Origin: a virus
Virus record (IMG/VR): IMGVR_UViG_3300027996_000061
Location: 1 to 45,275 of that record
Length of the DNA stretch: 45,275 nt
Direction: 5' to 3' (one strand)
In this document: piece by piece, positions 5,202-14,145 of the stretch
How the letters are laid out: every line of letters begins with the position of its first letter
Numbering within the stretch: position 1 is the stretch's first letter
Notes under the pieces: model-generated
What the model saw: only the letters and a program-made list of their open reading frames with translations
The model's database searches: none
What the model was told of the DNA's origin: nothing
Made by a program: the position numbers and the translations under genes

Positions 5202-8200
5202 TCAGTTCGCAGCCCGAATGAACCCGGTCGTTACGGTGGGAGCCACGATCTGCTGTCCGCCTTCCAAGATGAACTCGGTGCCGTCCAACTGACTGCCTCC
5301 CGCCAACAATGAATGGGCTTGCAGGGCCGTCAGACCACCCCACGGACCCAACCGTGAAGCCGTGACCGCTGCGTAGTCCACCAACTCGTATGCCGCGCCT
5401 CCGTTGCCGTTGATCGTAGCAGCCGCGTCCGGGTTCGGATCGACGGTAGGATCCGCAGAGGTCGGAGGCACGTTGTCGGACAACACACTCTGAATGTCGA
5501 ACGTGTCTGCCCGTGGAGTCACGTCATCCAACCGGAAAGCGAAGTCCTGGTTGATACCCATGCCACCTTCGGGCACTTCGCCAGACGGTCCACGTTGGTT
5601 CGGGTACAGAATTGCGGTGCCTGGGCCGAGATTGCCTCCAAGAATGAAGCCGCCGCTGGCTGTCAGGATCTTGGATTGGTTGAAGTGGCTCGCGGATCCC
5701 TTGATGGTAGGGGATCCTCGCCACGGTCCAGCGGGGCCTCCAGCAACAGTGTGTACATCCGTCGTGAAGTGACCGTCGATCTCAAGCGCGGCAAGACCTT
5801 GGCCGGGTCCGGGGCCGTCGCAAATCGTGGTGATGTGAACGCTGTCGCCGTCCTCTGTCTCACAGAACTGAAGGTCCGCGTAGAGGGAGTCCTCGTCATC
5901 CGTGAAGGTGACGACCCGAAGGGGATCGTTGAGGACCAATGACTCTGCATCGTCCAACACATCGTTCGGGTCATTGATCTTACTGCCTGCTACGACGGTG
6001 CGTTCGGCAGGCTGGCCCAAGTCCGAGGGGATGGGTGGTGTGCCCTCGTTGAGAACAGTGACCGTCTCCTCAAGCGGCTGATTGCACAGGTACTCCTGTG
6101 TGACGGGCTTCCCGACCGCAAACGTGACCGTGACCGGATGCTGATCCGAAGGCAACGGGGAGGACACGTCGAATTTGAGATCCTGCGTGATCTTGTCGAA
6201 GCTGTAGAGCAACGGCGAAACCACGGCTCCGTCCACCTGCACCACGAACACCCGGTCAGCGAAGATCGCGGAGTCAGGGACGTACACCAGATAAGGTGTG
6301 CGCGAAGTGATGGTCGCTACTTCAGGCGTTGTGTCTAGGTTGTACTCACCACTGGACAGCGTGAAGGCCCGGTTGAGGACCATGTTCTGCGGAGCGAGGC
6401 CGAAGCCGTCCGGTGCCCCTCTGATCCGATACCGAACCGAGTCCCACCGGGTTTGAGAAATCGCCCGAGAGTCGAGTGCGCCAAAGGCAACGGAACCCCG
6501 TCGGCTCTCGTAGGCAGGGAGATCCCCGTACTCGACATTGATCCACGCCGCTGCCGGGTCCGTTGTCTCCGAGGGGAGCGCCGTGCCAGGAGCGCCCGGA
6601 GGCAGCGGGAGATCGGGCCGGTAAACGGACAGCCCCCAGTTGGGGTCGAGGTACATTCGCACACGGCAAAAGGCCGTCCAGTCCATAGGCACCGCAGTGG
6701 CGAACAGGCTGGAGTTGAGTGCGTTCGTGCCATCTAGCCGAGGGATTCGGTATGAGTTGATGTCATCAACGCTAGGATCACCGCCCGTGGGCGTGCGGCG
6801 CAGGTAAACACCAAAGGTCCGATCAATGACTTGAGGGATGCCTCCGATTATCCGAGCAACAACCCGCAACGGAGTCGCACTCATGGAATCCAGCGTGACC
6901 GCACACGCTCCGTCTCCCGTCAACTCAAGAGCCGCCGTGAGGTAGGTCGTCGTCGCGTCGGGAGCGAAGCCTGCAAACGGGGTGGATCCAACGATGGCGT
7001 CATCAATGACGAGCACCACGATGTCGGCAACGGGATCACAGAGCAGACGGTAGGCATGAAACCCACCATCGTCCCATGCGAAAGCAAAGGACTGCACCAC
7101 TGCGTAGGCACTGTCTCGTAAATCAACGGTCCCGGTGCCTAGAGTCAGGTAGACGATGCGACGGAAGCCCGTAGAAGCCAAGGCACAAGAGCCACCAATG
7201 GCAATGCCGATGCCTCGCGTTCCATTGGTGTGCGACTGTACCGAGAAGCGAGACTCCAGAATCAGGCCCTCGTCATCCACCAACGTGCCGAAATCAGCGT
7301 TTTGACTCCATTGGGCGGTCTGTGTGGATGTCTTGGACAGTTCCAGCGTTTGCCCGCGTACAAAGGGAGCGGCTGTGGTGTTGCCTGGGTTCGCGGTCCA
7401 CCCCGCACCCACTGGCGACTGCAAGCCTGACAGCGACACATTGGGGCGCGTCGGGATCAACTGACGTTGGGTGGTGTTCGCAACGTAATGAAGCGTCGTC
7501 AATAACGATTGACGGGTCGTGTCCCGCAAGCGGTACGAAGCGTTGCCCGCTCCGAGGATCCCTGACTCCACAAGCAAAGTGGCCTCAGCGTCCGTGCGGA
7601 CCTTTGGCGTCAGGTACGGCTCTACTCGTTCATATGTGAACTCAACCGGGATGGTGGAATCACCCGAAGTGGCCTTGAGGAGTAGCTGATCCCCTGTGAT
7701 GTCCACCTGCGAGGTGCCGAAGTTGCCGACTCGATACCAAGGATCGTTCGGGTCGTCCTCTGGCAGCGTGTTCATCTCGGTCAACGCCGTGACGCCCTGC
7801 ACCGTGTTCGTGATCTGAACTGGGTCTGCAAGGTACTGCGTCAGATCCCAGACCGAGGTGGATTGGGCACGCCGGGACAAGCTGCCCCAGAACATGACGC
7901 CCTTCTCGGTGGCTGGGAGAAGCAGCGCCGTTTGCGCCGGGTACGGGGCGACCTCCGCAAGATCCGCGACCAGCCCTGAAATGCTGCCACCCAAGTAGAC
8001 CGCTGCCGATCCTGTGGGGAAGCTGGAGTAGACCCGGAACGAGATCAAGCCTACATTCCACAGTGTCTCAAAGAGAAGCGTGACTGCCCCCGCTCCAAAG
8101 GTGGCCGGGTCCGTTGGCAGCGCGGGTGAGAATGTGATTCCGACTTCGGTGCCATCCTCCGTGAGAGAGAGGCCACACGTTTCGATTGTGTAGACGCCCG

Positions 8201-10634
8201 CTTGAGGTCCGACAGCGATACGGAAGCGACCCCCCGGCTCGATGCCTGAAGGCAGGTCCGAAAAAGCCACTGTGATGGTCGTCGTCGAGGTGGCCGTGCC
8301 CGCTACAGAAGGGCCGATCTGCCAGCCTTCCTCCAAGTGGGTCTTGGTGCCGTCGAGGAGAACACCGACGTGCTGCACGCCGTCTACGAGAAGCGCACCG
8401 ACTACTACAAGATGCGCTCCGTCATGGAAGCCGAAGCCAACCCCCGTGTACACACCGTCTGCGGTGTACGACTCCACCCGGAACCGGGAGATGTCTGTGA
8501 CCTGAATGTCGAGCGACAGGTCCAGGTCACGCTTGTAGATGGCTGCCGTGCCCACCCCGTAAGGCCCCGTGGAAGCATCAATGACCCGATAGGTGCCGTC
8601 GCCAACCACGTTGCCGTCGTCTACACCGTCGAGGGTCCACGGAGTTTCAGCATTGGGGGGCGTGGTTTGGCCGTTAAAGACCCCACTTGCACGCAGAGCA
8701 TCCGCACTCAGCCCGCCTACGCCGATTGCATGGGGGTTCTGATTGAGAAGTAAGGTCGTTGGCTGATTGAGGAGTGCAGAGTAACCGCCCTTCTGCCAGC
8801 CGATGTACTTGTGTCCGATCTGCTTGGGGGATTCACGGCGATAAGGTCCGAGAGCCACACCCATCGGGAAACGGTTGGTCTTGACTGTCCCTGTGGCTCC
8901 GTCAGGCAGCGGAGACGGAACCCCAGCGGTGTGGCCTTGGCTTCGATCCCATGTGTTGAGCGTCAACCCCTGTGTGTTCAGGCCCACCAACTCCATCGCG
9001 GGATTCATAAACCAGATGTAGTCCACATCGACCGTGATGGTTCCCGCTACGGCAAGAGGGATCGGAATGGCGGGGTAGATTTCTCCGATGTAGGGGTTCA
9101 CTCCAGCGAGATCAATGGCCCCGCCGTCTAGTCGGACTTCCACGTCTTCTTTCGTGGCCGGGGTGTTGTCTCCCCACCCGCGCACCAGAGGTCCATAGCG
9201 GGTAACGATCTTGTCCCGAGTCAGGACCGCTGATCCCGTAAAGGGAGCGGTGAGTCCGTGAATGAAGTTCCAGGCGCTCGTAAACAGCGTTGAGGAAGCG
9301 GTGTTCTTGATCTCTTTCAGCTTGAACACGCTGACCGTGTGTGCGGTGCCGAGAACAAACGCCGCACCGGGGCCGAAAACAGCCGCACCGGTTGCACTGG
9401 CGACCGCGAACGTGTTCAACGGTTCCCCGTCGAACAGAACCGTGTAGAACACTCCCTTCTGGTTGCGAGCCAGAGAGACTGTGTGCTCTCCCAGCGTGTC
9501 CCATGCGGCCAGGACCGTCGCAGAGTAGGCACCCGAGGTGATGGTGATGGTCTTGATCCCAGCGGAATCAGAGAGCGTCAAGTCAACTTGGATCGCTCCG
9601 TCTGACACGGACATCGTGGCCAACGTGCTGTTAAACACAGCCGGTACGATGGAGGTTCCGGTCAGATCAAACTTAAAATCCATCCGGTAAGTGGTGCCGG
9701 GGATCATCCGGCCCGTGGTGTCTCCAAACGACCACCCGTACTGAACCCCCACCGCTTTGGTGAGCAGGAGTCCGTCGCTCATCGTCGCTACACTGGTTCC
9801 CGTGCCCACCACCACACCTGTCAGCGTGGGATCATCGTCGGGAAGGAGAACACCGCTGTAGTCGAACGCAAGCGACGGCCCTAGTGTCAAGTCGTAGACC
9901 GCACTCGTCATCGGATGTACGTCGAGGTCTACCCGAGAAGGCAGGGCCAGTTCTTGTGTAGCCGACCCAATGACGGGGGCTACTGGATACGTCGTGCTGA
10001 TCACATAGGAGGTAAGACTGTCCACCCCCGGTGAGAAATCAGCTTCGGGGAGCATGGCCTGGGCACCCCCAAGGCTGTTTTGGAAGTCGAGTTGGACTGA
10101 TCGCCCGTCGTCAGGCAAGGGGAGGCTGGCCGTCGCCGTCGCCGTGTCTCCTAAAGCGTAAAACACCACCATATTCGCAGGAGGGGGTCCAATCGGATTG
10201 CCTGCTACGTCCGTCAGACCGGTGATCGTCAGCGTGTGTTGACCTCCGAGTGTTGATCCCGTGTGAGTGACGATGACAGAGGAGTAGCCCAACCCGGAGG
10301 CTGTGCCCCTCGCCACCGAGACCGTCGAGATTGAAACGCCATAGGTGGTTGCGAAAGCATAAGAGGCCGGATTTATGAGGCCCGCGTCGTCAGCCATCGC
10401 CTCGGAGAAGAAAACTTCGACCCGATACCCGTCAAGAGCGTTGGCCCCTGTGGCTTGGGGAGGGGTGATGTCCACGGACCCGTAAGAGGCGTATCCATAA
10501 GGAGCACCACCATAGCCACCTTCGACGGGTACGGGCAGACGAGGGGAAACGCCCGACCCATACGGGGAATAGCCGTATGAGGCCCCTCCGTAGCCAAGGC
10601 CACCAAAGGTCAGTCCGGGAAGGTAGACGGGCAA
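5202..10634 (-). CDS. Giant virion protein (fibre/baseplate-associated), 1810 aa
   Basis: The start is a TTG at 10634, five bases after GGAG, giving MPVYLPGLTFGG. No better in-frame ATG exists near the ribosome-binding site. Residues 1-53 are Gly/Tyr-rich with repeats of 'YGGAxYGYxxYGS'. Residues about 55-165 match a bacterial Ig-like (SbsA/Big_5) pattern: VEVFFSEAM, then NPASYAF, then LTITGLTDVAGNPI. The middle and C-terminus are all-beta, with jelly-roll-like segments resembling concanavalin-type folds (YTVLFDGEPLNTF, HAYRLLCDPVADIVVLVIDD). No catalytic motif, signal peptide or membrane segment is evident. It is the last large gene of the adhesin module, so a role as a long fibre or baseplate-attached host-recognition protein is likely but not proven. 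Confidence 0.85.
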   Translation of the reverse strand: MPVYLPGLTFGGLGYGGASYGYSPYGSGVSPRLPVPVEGGYGGAPYGYASYGSVDITPPQATGANALDGYRVEVFFSEAMADDAGLINPASYAFATTYGVSISTVSVARGTASGLGYSSVIVTHTGSTLGGQHTLTITGLTDVAGNPIGPPPANMVVFYALGDTATATASLPLPDDGRSVQLDFQNSLGGAQAMLPEADFSPGVDSLTSYVISTTYPVAPVIGSATQELALPSRVDLDVHPMTSAVYDLTLGPSLAFDYSGVLLPDDDPTLTGVVVGTGTSVATMSDGLLLTKAVGVQYGWSFGDTTGRMIPGTTYRMDFKFDLTGTSIVPAVFNSTLATMSVSDGAIQVDLTLSDSAGIKTITITSGAYSATVLAAWDTLGEHTVSLARNQKGVFYTVLFDGEPLNTFAVASATGAAVFGPGAAFVLGTAHTVSVFKLKEIKNTASSTLFTSAWNFIHGLTAPFTGSAVLTRDKIVTRYGPLVRGWGDNTPATKEDVEVRLDGGAIDLAGVNPYIGEIYPAIPIPLAVAGTITVDVDYIWFMNPAMELVGLNTQGLTLNTWDRSQGHTAGVPSPLPDGATGTVKTNRFPMGVALGPYRRESPKQIGHKYIGWQKGGYSALLNQPTTLLLNQNPHAIGVGGLSADALRASGVFNGQTTPPNAETPWTLDGVDDGNVVGDGTYRVIDASTGPYGVGTAAIYKRDLDLSLDIQVTDISRFRVESYTADGVYTGVGFGFHDGAHLVVVGALLVDGVQHVGVLLDGTKTHLEEGWQIGPSVAGTATSTTTITVAFSDLPSGIEPGGRFRIAVGPQAGVYTIETCGLSLTEDGTEVGITFSPALPTDPATFGAGAVTLLFETLWNVGLISFRVYSSFPTGSAAVYLGGSISGLVADLAEVAPYPAQTALLLPATEKGVMFWGSLSRRAQSTSVWDLTQYLADPVQITNTVQGVTALTEMNTLPEDDPNDPWYRVGNFGTSQVDITGDQLLLKATSGDSTIPVEFTYERVEPYLTPKVRTDAEATLLVESGILGAGNASYRLRDTTRQSLLTTLHYVANTTQRQLIPTRPNVSLSGLQSPVGAGWTANPGNTTAAPFVRGQTLELSKTSTQTAQWSQNADFGTLVDDEGLILESRFSVQSHTNGTRGIGIAIGGSCALASTGFRRIVYLTLGTGTVDLRDSAYAVVQSFAFAWDDGGFHAYRLLCDPVADIVVLVIDDAIVGSTPFAGFAPDATTTYLTAALELTGDGACAVTLDSMSATPLRVVARIIGGIPQVIDRTFGVYLRRTPTGGDPSVDDINSYRIPRLDGTNALNSSLFATAVPMDWTAFCRVRMYLDPNWGLSVYRPDLPLPPGAPGTALPSETTDPAAAWINVEYGDLPAYESRRGSVAFGALDSRAISQTRWDSVRYRIRGAPDGFGLAPQNMVLNRAFTLSSGEYNLDTTPEVATITSRTPYLVYVPDSAIFADRVFVVQVDGAVVSPLLYSFDKITQDLKFDVSSPLPSDQHPVTVTFAVGKPVTQEYLCNQPLEETVTVLNEGTPPIPSDLGQPAERTVVAGSKINDPNDVLDDAESLVLNDPLRVVTFTDDEDSLYADLQFCETEDGDSVHITTICDGPGPGQGLAALEIDGHFTTDVHTVAGGPAGPWRGSPTIKGSASHFNQSKILTASGGFILGGNLGPGTAILYPNQRGPSGEVPEGGMGINQDFAFRLDDVTPRADTFDIQSVLSDNVPPTSADPTVDPNPDAAATINGNGGAAYELVDYAAVTASRLGPWGGLTALQAHSLLAGGSQLDGTEFILEGGQQIVAPTVTTGFIRAAN

Positions 10635-10665
10635 GCAAGCTCCTTATGCTTCACCTTACCGAGAG

Positions 10666-10679
10666 ATAGAGTGGATACC
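10666..10679 (-). promoter_or_regulatory. Intergenic motif, one-mismatch copy (d)
   Basis: On the minus strand GGTATCCACTCTAT lies between the LamG gene and the 1,810-residue gene, 32 bases before the latter's TTG. It differs from GGTAG-N5-CTAT at one position. Confidence 0.35.
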
Positions 10680-10682
10680 GCG

Positions 10683-11957
10683 TCACTCGTCCTCGGCGGG
10701 ATCATAGGCCGTAAGGGAAGGCAGGAACACACCGATCAAATCAAGCTGAAAAAGAGCCGTACCGCTGAAATACTCACGCCCGGCACCGGGCGTCGGGGCC
10801 GCGCTGATGACTGCATCGGCTGTGGTCGTGTCGCTGGTGAAACCCCCAAAGGAGTCTTGGTACGCAGCCAACTGGATCGTGTATGTCCCGGCCACGTCGC
10901 CTGTGAACGTGCCGAGGTCTCCGCCGTCTACTGCTCCGCTTCCGATCTCATACGCAGCCTTGACCTCTGCATCTGACAATGCGCGACTCCAGATTGCCAC
11001 CTCATCGAGTAGGCCCTTGAAGTCCCGCAAGCCGGGGAAAGAAGGGTCGGCACCAATGTGTAGGTCTGCCGTGGAACTTCCAGGCCCAGAACCAGCGGCT
11101 TGAGTGTCCACCACCGCCCCGTCCACATAGACTCTGGCCGAGGTTCCATCCCATGTGCCGACAACGTGGTGCCAAGTGCTTGCCGTGATCAATCCTGTAG
11201 CCGCGCCAGTCGTCTGGGTGCCTCCGAAGGCCACCCGAGGCTGCCCGTTCGTGTTGACGTAGAGAGCGTAACCGCCAGCGCCGCTACCTCCGGTGGCCTT
11301 AGCCGCGATGCGCTGGAAACCATCGCCAGTTAACTCCATGTTCACCCACGCCGAGATCGACATGGATCCTGTGATGGTGATCGCTGGATCATTGGCGACA
11401 GAGGCATATTGGCCTGTTGTTCCGTCGAGGCTAATGGCCTGACCGATCTGCCCTGCTGCGTAGGTCGGAGCGCCAACCTCCGTGCCATTTAGCCCGTTCC
11501 CCGACGTGTCATTCGCGTTGCCGTTCAGATGGTACAGCACAGCGTTGTTCGTCATGTCGAAGGGACTAGCCCCTCCGCTGTCAGGGAAAGCTAGAGGCGT
11601 GTCTACGAGGGCGGACCCACCAGGCACCGCACTCCAGTTCCACACCAACGCTGTCGCCGTGGAACCAGATCCATCAAAGCTGGCGGGAGTGCCTGCTGTC
11701 CCAACGATGTTTCCCGCGATGACTGCAACGGCATTTGTGGGGCCGGGGGGAGCTTCCAGCGTCTCAATGACTACGCTGTTGACAACGGTACCTACCGGAA
11801 GCGGGGCTTCGAGTGTCTCGATGACTACGCTGTTGACAACGGTACCCACCGGAAGCGGGGCTTCGAGTGTCTCAATGACTACGCTGTTGACAGCGGTACC
11901 CACTGGAAGCGGAGCTTCAAGCGTCTCGATGAATACGCTGTGTACGTCGGTAGCCAA
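10683..11957 (-). CDS. LamG-domain virion protein with N-terminal tandem repeats
   Basis: A 424-residue protein. The start must be the TTG at 11957, since a stop lies two codons upstream in frame and no ATG or GTG is available; a GGGG tract lies six bases before it. Residues 1-70 are nearly four copies of an 18-residue unit (NSVVIETLEAPLPVGTVV). Residues about 72-130 resemble a PKD/Ig-like domain (AGTPASFDGSGSTATAL). Residues about 140-345 are a LamG/concanavalin A-like domain: YHLNGNANDTSGNGLNG, SISAWVNM, WHHVVGTWDG, ARVYVDG, LLDEVAIWSRALSDAEV. This fold commonly binds glycans, so host-surface binding is the likely role. The C-terminal 80 residues are beta-rich and unassigned. Confidence 0.85.
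   Translation of the reverse strand: MATDVHSVFIETLEAPLPVGTAVNSVVIETLEAPLPVGTVVNSVVIETLEAPLPVGTVVNSVVIETLEAPPGPTNAVAVIAGNIVGTAGTPASFDGSGSTATALVWNWSAVPGGSALVDTPLAFPDSGGASPFDMTNNAVLYHLNGNANDTSGNGLNGTEVGAPTYAAGQIGQAISLDGTTGQYASVANDPAITITGSMSISAWVNMELTGDGFQRIAAKATGGSGAGGYALYVNTNGQPRVAFGGTQTTGAATGLITASTWHHVVGTWDGTSARVYVDGAVVDTQAAGSGPGSSTADLHIGADPSFPGLRDFKGLLDEVAIWSRALSDAEVKAAYEIGSGAVDGGDLGTFTGDVAGTYTIQLAAYQDSFGGFTSDTTTADAVISAAPTPGAGREYFSGTALFQLDLIGVFLPSLTAYDPAEDE
11761..11946 (-). repeat. 54-bp tandem repeat, about 3.5 copies
   Basis: Units begin at 11761, 11815, 11869 and 11923 (the last partial). Each has 54 bases and encodes 18 residues in frame. Copies differ by a few bases, so the array is not a recent slippage product, but it could expand or contract by recombination. 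Confidence 0.9.
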
Positions 11958-11966
11958 GCTCTACCC

Positions 11967-13067
11967 CTATGCGACCGAGATGATCTTGATGTCCGAGGCA
12001 TCGTAGATAGCCGGGGTCCAATCAACCGCGCCCGGTGCCACGTCATACACATTGGTCACATAGCCCGCCGCAGGAACCAAGCTGTCCTTCTGCACTGGCG
12101 CTACTCCGTCGTCGAAGCCCAGGCCGATCTTGGTTCCCGCTGTAACGTCCGACTGCGTGACATTGGCATACACCTTGACCGCTCCGATGCGCTCTGCGCT
12201 GCCAGCGACAGCGCCTTTCGATACCTCCGAGACGGTCCCTGCCGCGCCCGTGGAGATAAAATCAGCGTCAGTGATCAGATCAATGTCATCGAATGTCGTG
12301 CCGCCTGTCGATGGCGTCCAGTTTGTAGGCGTGCCGTCGCCTGTTGCCACCTGTCCGCGAATGCCCGAGTCGCGGTAGAGCGAGGGATCAGTCGCGCCCA
12401 CGCCGTCGAGGTGGTCCATCGCCCACAGGTCGTCGAGGAGAGGGCCGTTCCGTCCGATGACGTAAAACCCGTTCGCCTTCCCGGTGCCTACCGCCGCGAG
12501 AGAGAAGGCGTCCCCTGCGATCAGGGAATAGGTTATAATCGGGGTTACAAGGTCGCCATTGACGTACACGTTCACCGTGTCCCCTGTGTCGAAACCGGAC
12601 ACTTCGACCATGTAGCGGGTATAGGCCACAATGCCGGAAGCATAGGACGACGTAGCCCTTACAACGCCAGCTATCCGCAGAGTGACATTCGATGTGCTGT
12701 TCTCCCACGATAGTGCGATATATTCGGCATCGTCGCTGCTGATACCCCATATCGTTCCGTCATTATTAGTGCTATTCGACGTCAGTCTAGCTTGTCCGTG
12801 AAACCAGAATGCACCGCCCGCATCGGAAGGTTCGTTGCGGGTTATCGGCGTAGTGGAATCGTCCCACCAGGGGAGCGATACAATGTCCTGGACTCCCGGA
12901 GCCAGCGCCCACAGGGAAGGGCTGCCCGGTGGCACAGTTGCGGAGCGATCGAAGTCCCCGCTGAGGACAAGGAACCTCTCCATGAGATCCGCCGCGTCCT
13001 CCCTGGCCCCAGTGGTTCCGCTTGTGAACTCGTAGCTTTCAAAGCCGTTCATACCTAGGATACTCAT
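11967..13067 (-). CDS. Concanavalin-like virion/fibre accessory protein, 366 aa
   Basis: The start is the ATG at 13067, eight bases after GGAG; the longer in-frame extension is rejected because it has no ribosome-binding site and overlaps the upstream gene. The N-terminus reads MSILGMNGFESYEF. Residues about 75-230 show an all-beta pattern (GGAFWFHGQARL, TRYMVEVSGFDTGDTVNVYVNGDLV) suggesting a concanavalin A-like sandwich. The C-terminal part (VSKGAVAGSAERIGAVKVYANV) resembles phage distal-tail or fibre proteins that wrap displayed particulars of the ligand. It belongs to the run of overlapping fibre genes and probably forms part of the adhesion apparatus. Confidence 0.75.
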   Translation of the reverse strand: MSILGMNGFESYEFTSGTTGAREDAADLMERFLVLSGDFDRSATVPPGSPSLWALAPGVQDIVSLPWWDDSTTPITRNEPSDAGGAFWFHGQARLTSNSTNNDGTIWGISSDDAEYIALSWENSTSNVTLRIAGVVRATSSYASGIVAYTRYMVEVSGFDTGDTVNVYVNGDLVTPIITYSLIAGDAFSLAAVGTGKANGFYVIGRNGPLLDDLWAMDHLDGVGATDPSLYRDSGIRGQVATGDGTPTNWTPSTGGTTFDDIDLITDADFISTGAAGTVSEVSKGAVAGSAERIGAVKVYANVTQSDVTAGTKIGLGFDDGVAPVQKDSLVPAAGYVTNVYDVAPGAVDWTPAIYDASDIKIISVA

Positions 13068-13111
13068 GCCTTTCTCCAAGCGCGGACATATACGGTCATC
13101 GTGGTTGCCAT
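13064..13111 (-). CDS. Possible 15-residue coupling micro-ORF
   Basis: A 15-codon frame (MATTMTVYVRAWRKA) starts at the TAATG junction with the upstream gene, has GGAGG nine bases before it, and stops in an ATGA overlap with the next gene. It exactly bridges the 43-base gap and is probably a coupling device or a tiny protein. Confidence 0.4.
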   Translation of the reverse strand: MATTMTVYVRAWRKA

Positions 13112-13554
13112 TAGATTGGTCCTCCTGATGCAGAATAGCGAACATAGACTTGGGGAGTACCTGCGTCCGCTTTAAGCCGGATCCTCCAGTATCGGAACCC
13201 CCGGACGGGGATGGAGAAAGCAATCAGCCCTGTGGTTGTGATGGCTTTCTGAATCTCGTAGTCACTTTGAGTGGACACCCCAGAAGTCACACCCTCCGTT
13301 TGGAGAGGACTCCAAGTCGCAAAGGCTCCGAGGCCGTCATCCTCAGTCGTCTCAAACTGAACGTCAATCCGCGCCGCGCCACCGACAGCGGTGACGAAAA
13401 CATAGTACATCCCGTACTTATGCCCTTGTAGCTCGTATGTGGCGGACGAGTTGGGAGCGGTGTAGGCAGCACCCAGTGTTACGGGCGCTGCTTGCGTGCC
13501 GAGGAGATCAGCGATTTCTTGAGGCGTCCGCCACGCTGAGATGTAGTTCACCAT
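13111..13554 (-). CDS. Small beta-rich virion accessory protein, 147 aa
   Basis: The ATG follows the stop of the upstream gene with no spacing, and GGAG lies six bases before it. After a short helical N-terminus (ISAWRTPQEIADLLG) the sequence is all-beta (YYVFVTAVGGAARIDVQFETTED, FRYWRIRLKA, VYVRYSASG), typical of a small jelly-roll. No motif for enzymatic activity is seen. Its place between fibre genes suggests a fibre cap, adaptor or chaperone; this is inference. Confidence 0.7.
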   Translation of the reverse strand: MVNYISAWRTPQEIADLLGTQAAPVTLGAAYTAPNSSATYELQGHKYGMYYVFVTAVGGAARIDVQFETTEDDGLGAFATWSPLQTEGVTSGVSTQSDYEIQKAITTTGLIAFSIPVRGFRYWRIRLKADAGTPQVYVRYSASGGPI

Positions 13555-14145
13555 TTAAGACTCCAAGTAAGGCGCTGACGCCGCTTTCGCTGCATCGACA
13601 CCTGTGGACGCAAGGACCGCTGAGATGTACGAGGAGGCCGAAGCCCTCTCAGTCTCTACTGCGGTTGCGATAGCCAAAGTAGCGGCTTGCCGGTCTGCCG
13701 TGTCGATCAAGGCGTAGCTGCCCCGCTCGTCATACGTCGTCACGGTGTACGGGTATGTGACGCCCCCTTGCCCGTCCAAGGTCGCCAACTTGCTCCAGTT
13801 GTCCTGTGACGCTGCGGAGCACCCGAACATGTTCCCGGATGCAGCGGGGTACTCGGCATGAATCACGGACGCCAGCCGGTAATCATCCCGGTGGGATTTG
13901 ATCTGCGCGACCAGGCTGTCCTGCACCGCTGGCAGGCTGGTGTGCGCCGCCACCAAGGCATCACATTGTGTCTGCTCCGGTGCAGTCGGCACCGTGGCGA
14001 ACAGTAGAGTGAAGCTGTCGCTCTGTTGCGTGATGCCACTGAATGCTGTGGTGATGGCAGAGTCGGCTTCGATCTGCTGGCCTAACAGCGGGGTGGAGAG
14101 CGTACCGTCCGAGGTGTCGGCTACCGTGTAGTCGGGAAAAGCCAT
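13555..14145 (-). CDS. DUF4376-like fibre-associated protein, 196 aa
   Basis: The ATG overlaps the upstream stop (TAATG). Residues about 85-185 fit the pattern I know from DUF4376, often found in phage tail-fibre or fibre-assembly proteins: an Arg-rich start (HRDDYRLASVIHAEYPAA), then a nucleus of W-x-K-L-A-T-L-D-G, then an aromatic strand and an Ala-rich helix (ATAVETERASASSYISAVL). The N-terminal 80 residues are helical. A fibre subunit or assembly factor is the likely role; the family call is by eye. Confidence 0.65.
   Translation of the reverse strand: MAFPDYTVADTSDGTLSTPLLGQQIEADSAITTAFSGITQQSDSFTLLFATVPTAPEQTQCDALVAAHTSLPAVQDSLVAQIKSHRDDYRLASVIHAEYPAASGNMFGCSAASQDNWSKLATLDGQGGVTYPYTVTTYDERGSYALIDTADRQAATLAIATAVETERASASSYISAVLASTGVDAAKAASAPYLES

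Noticed and set aside
11761-11946. CRISPR-like array
   Set aside because: The repeats are contiguous, in frame and coding, with no unique spacers.
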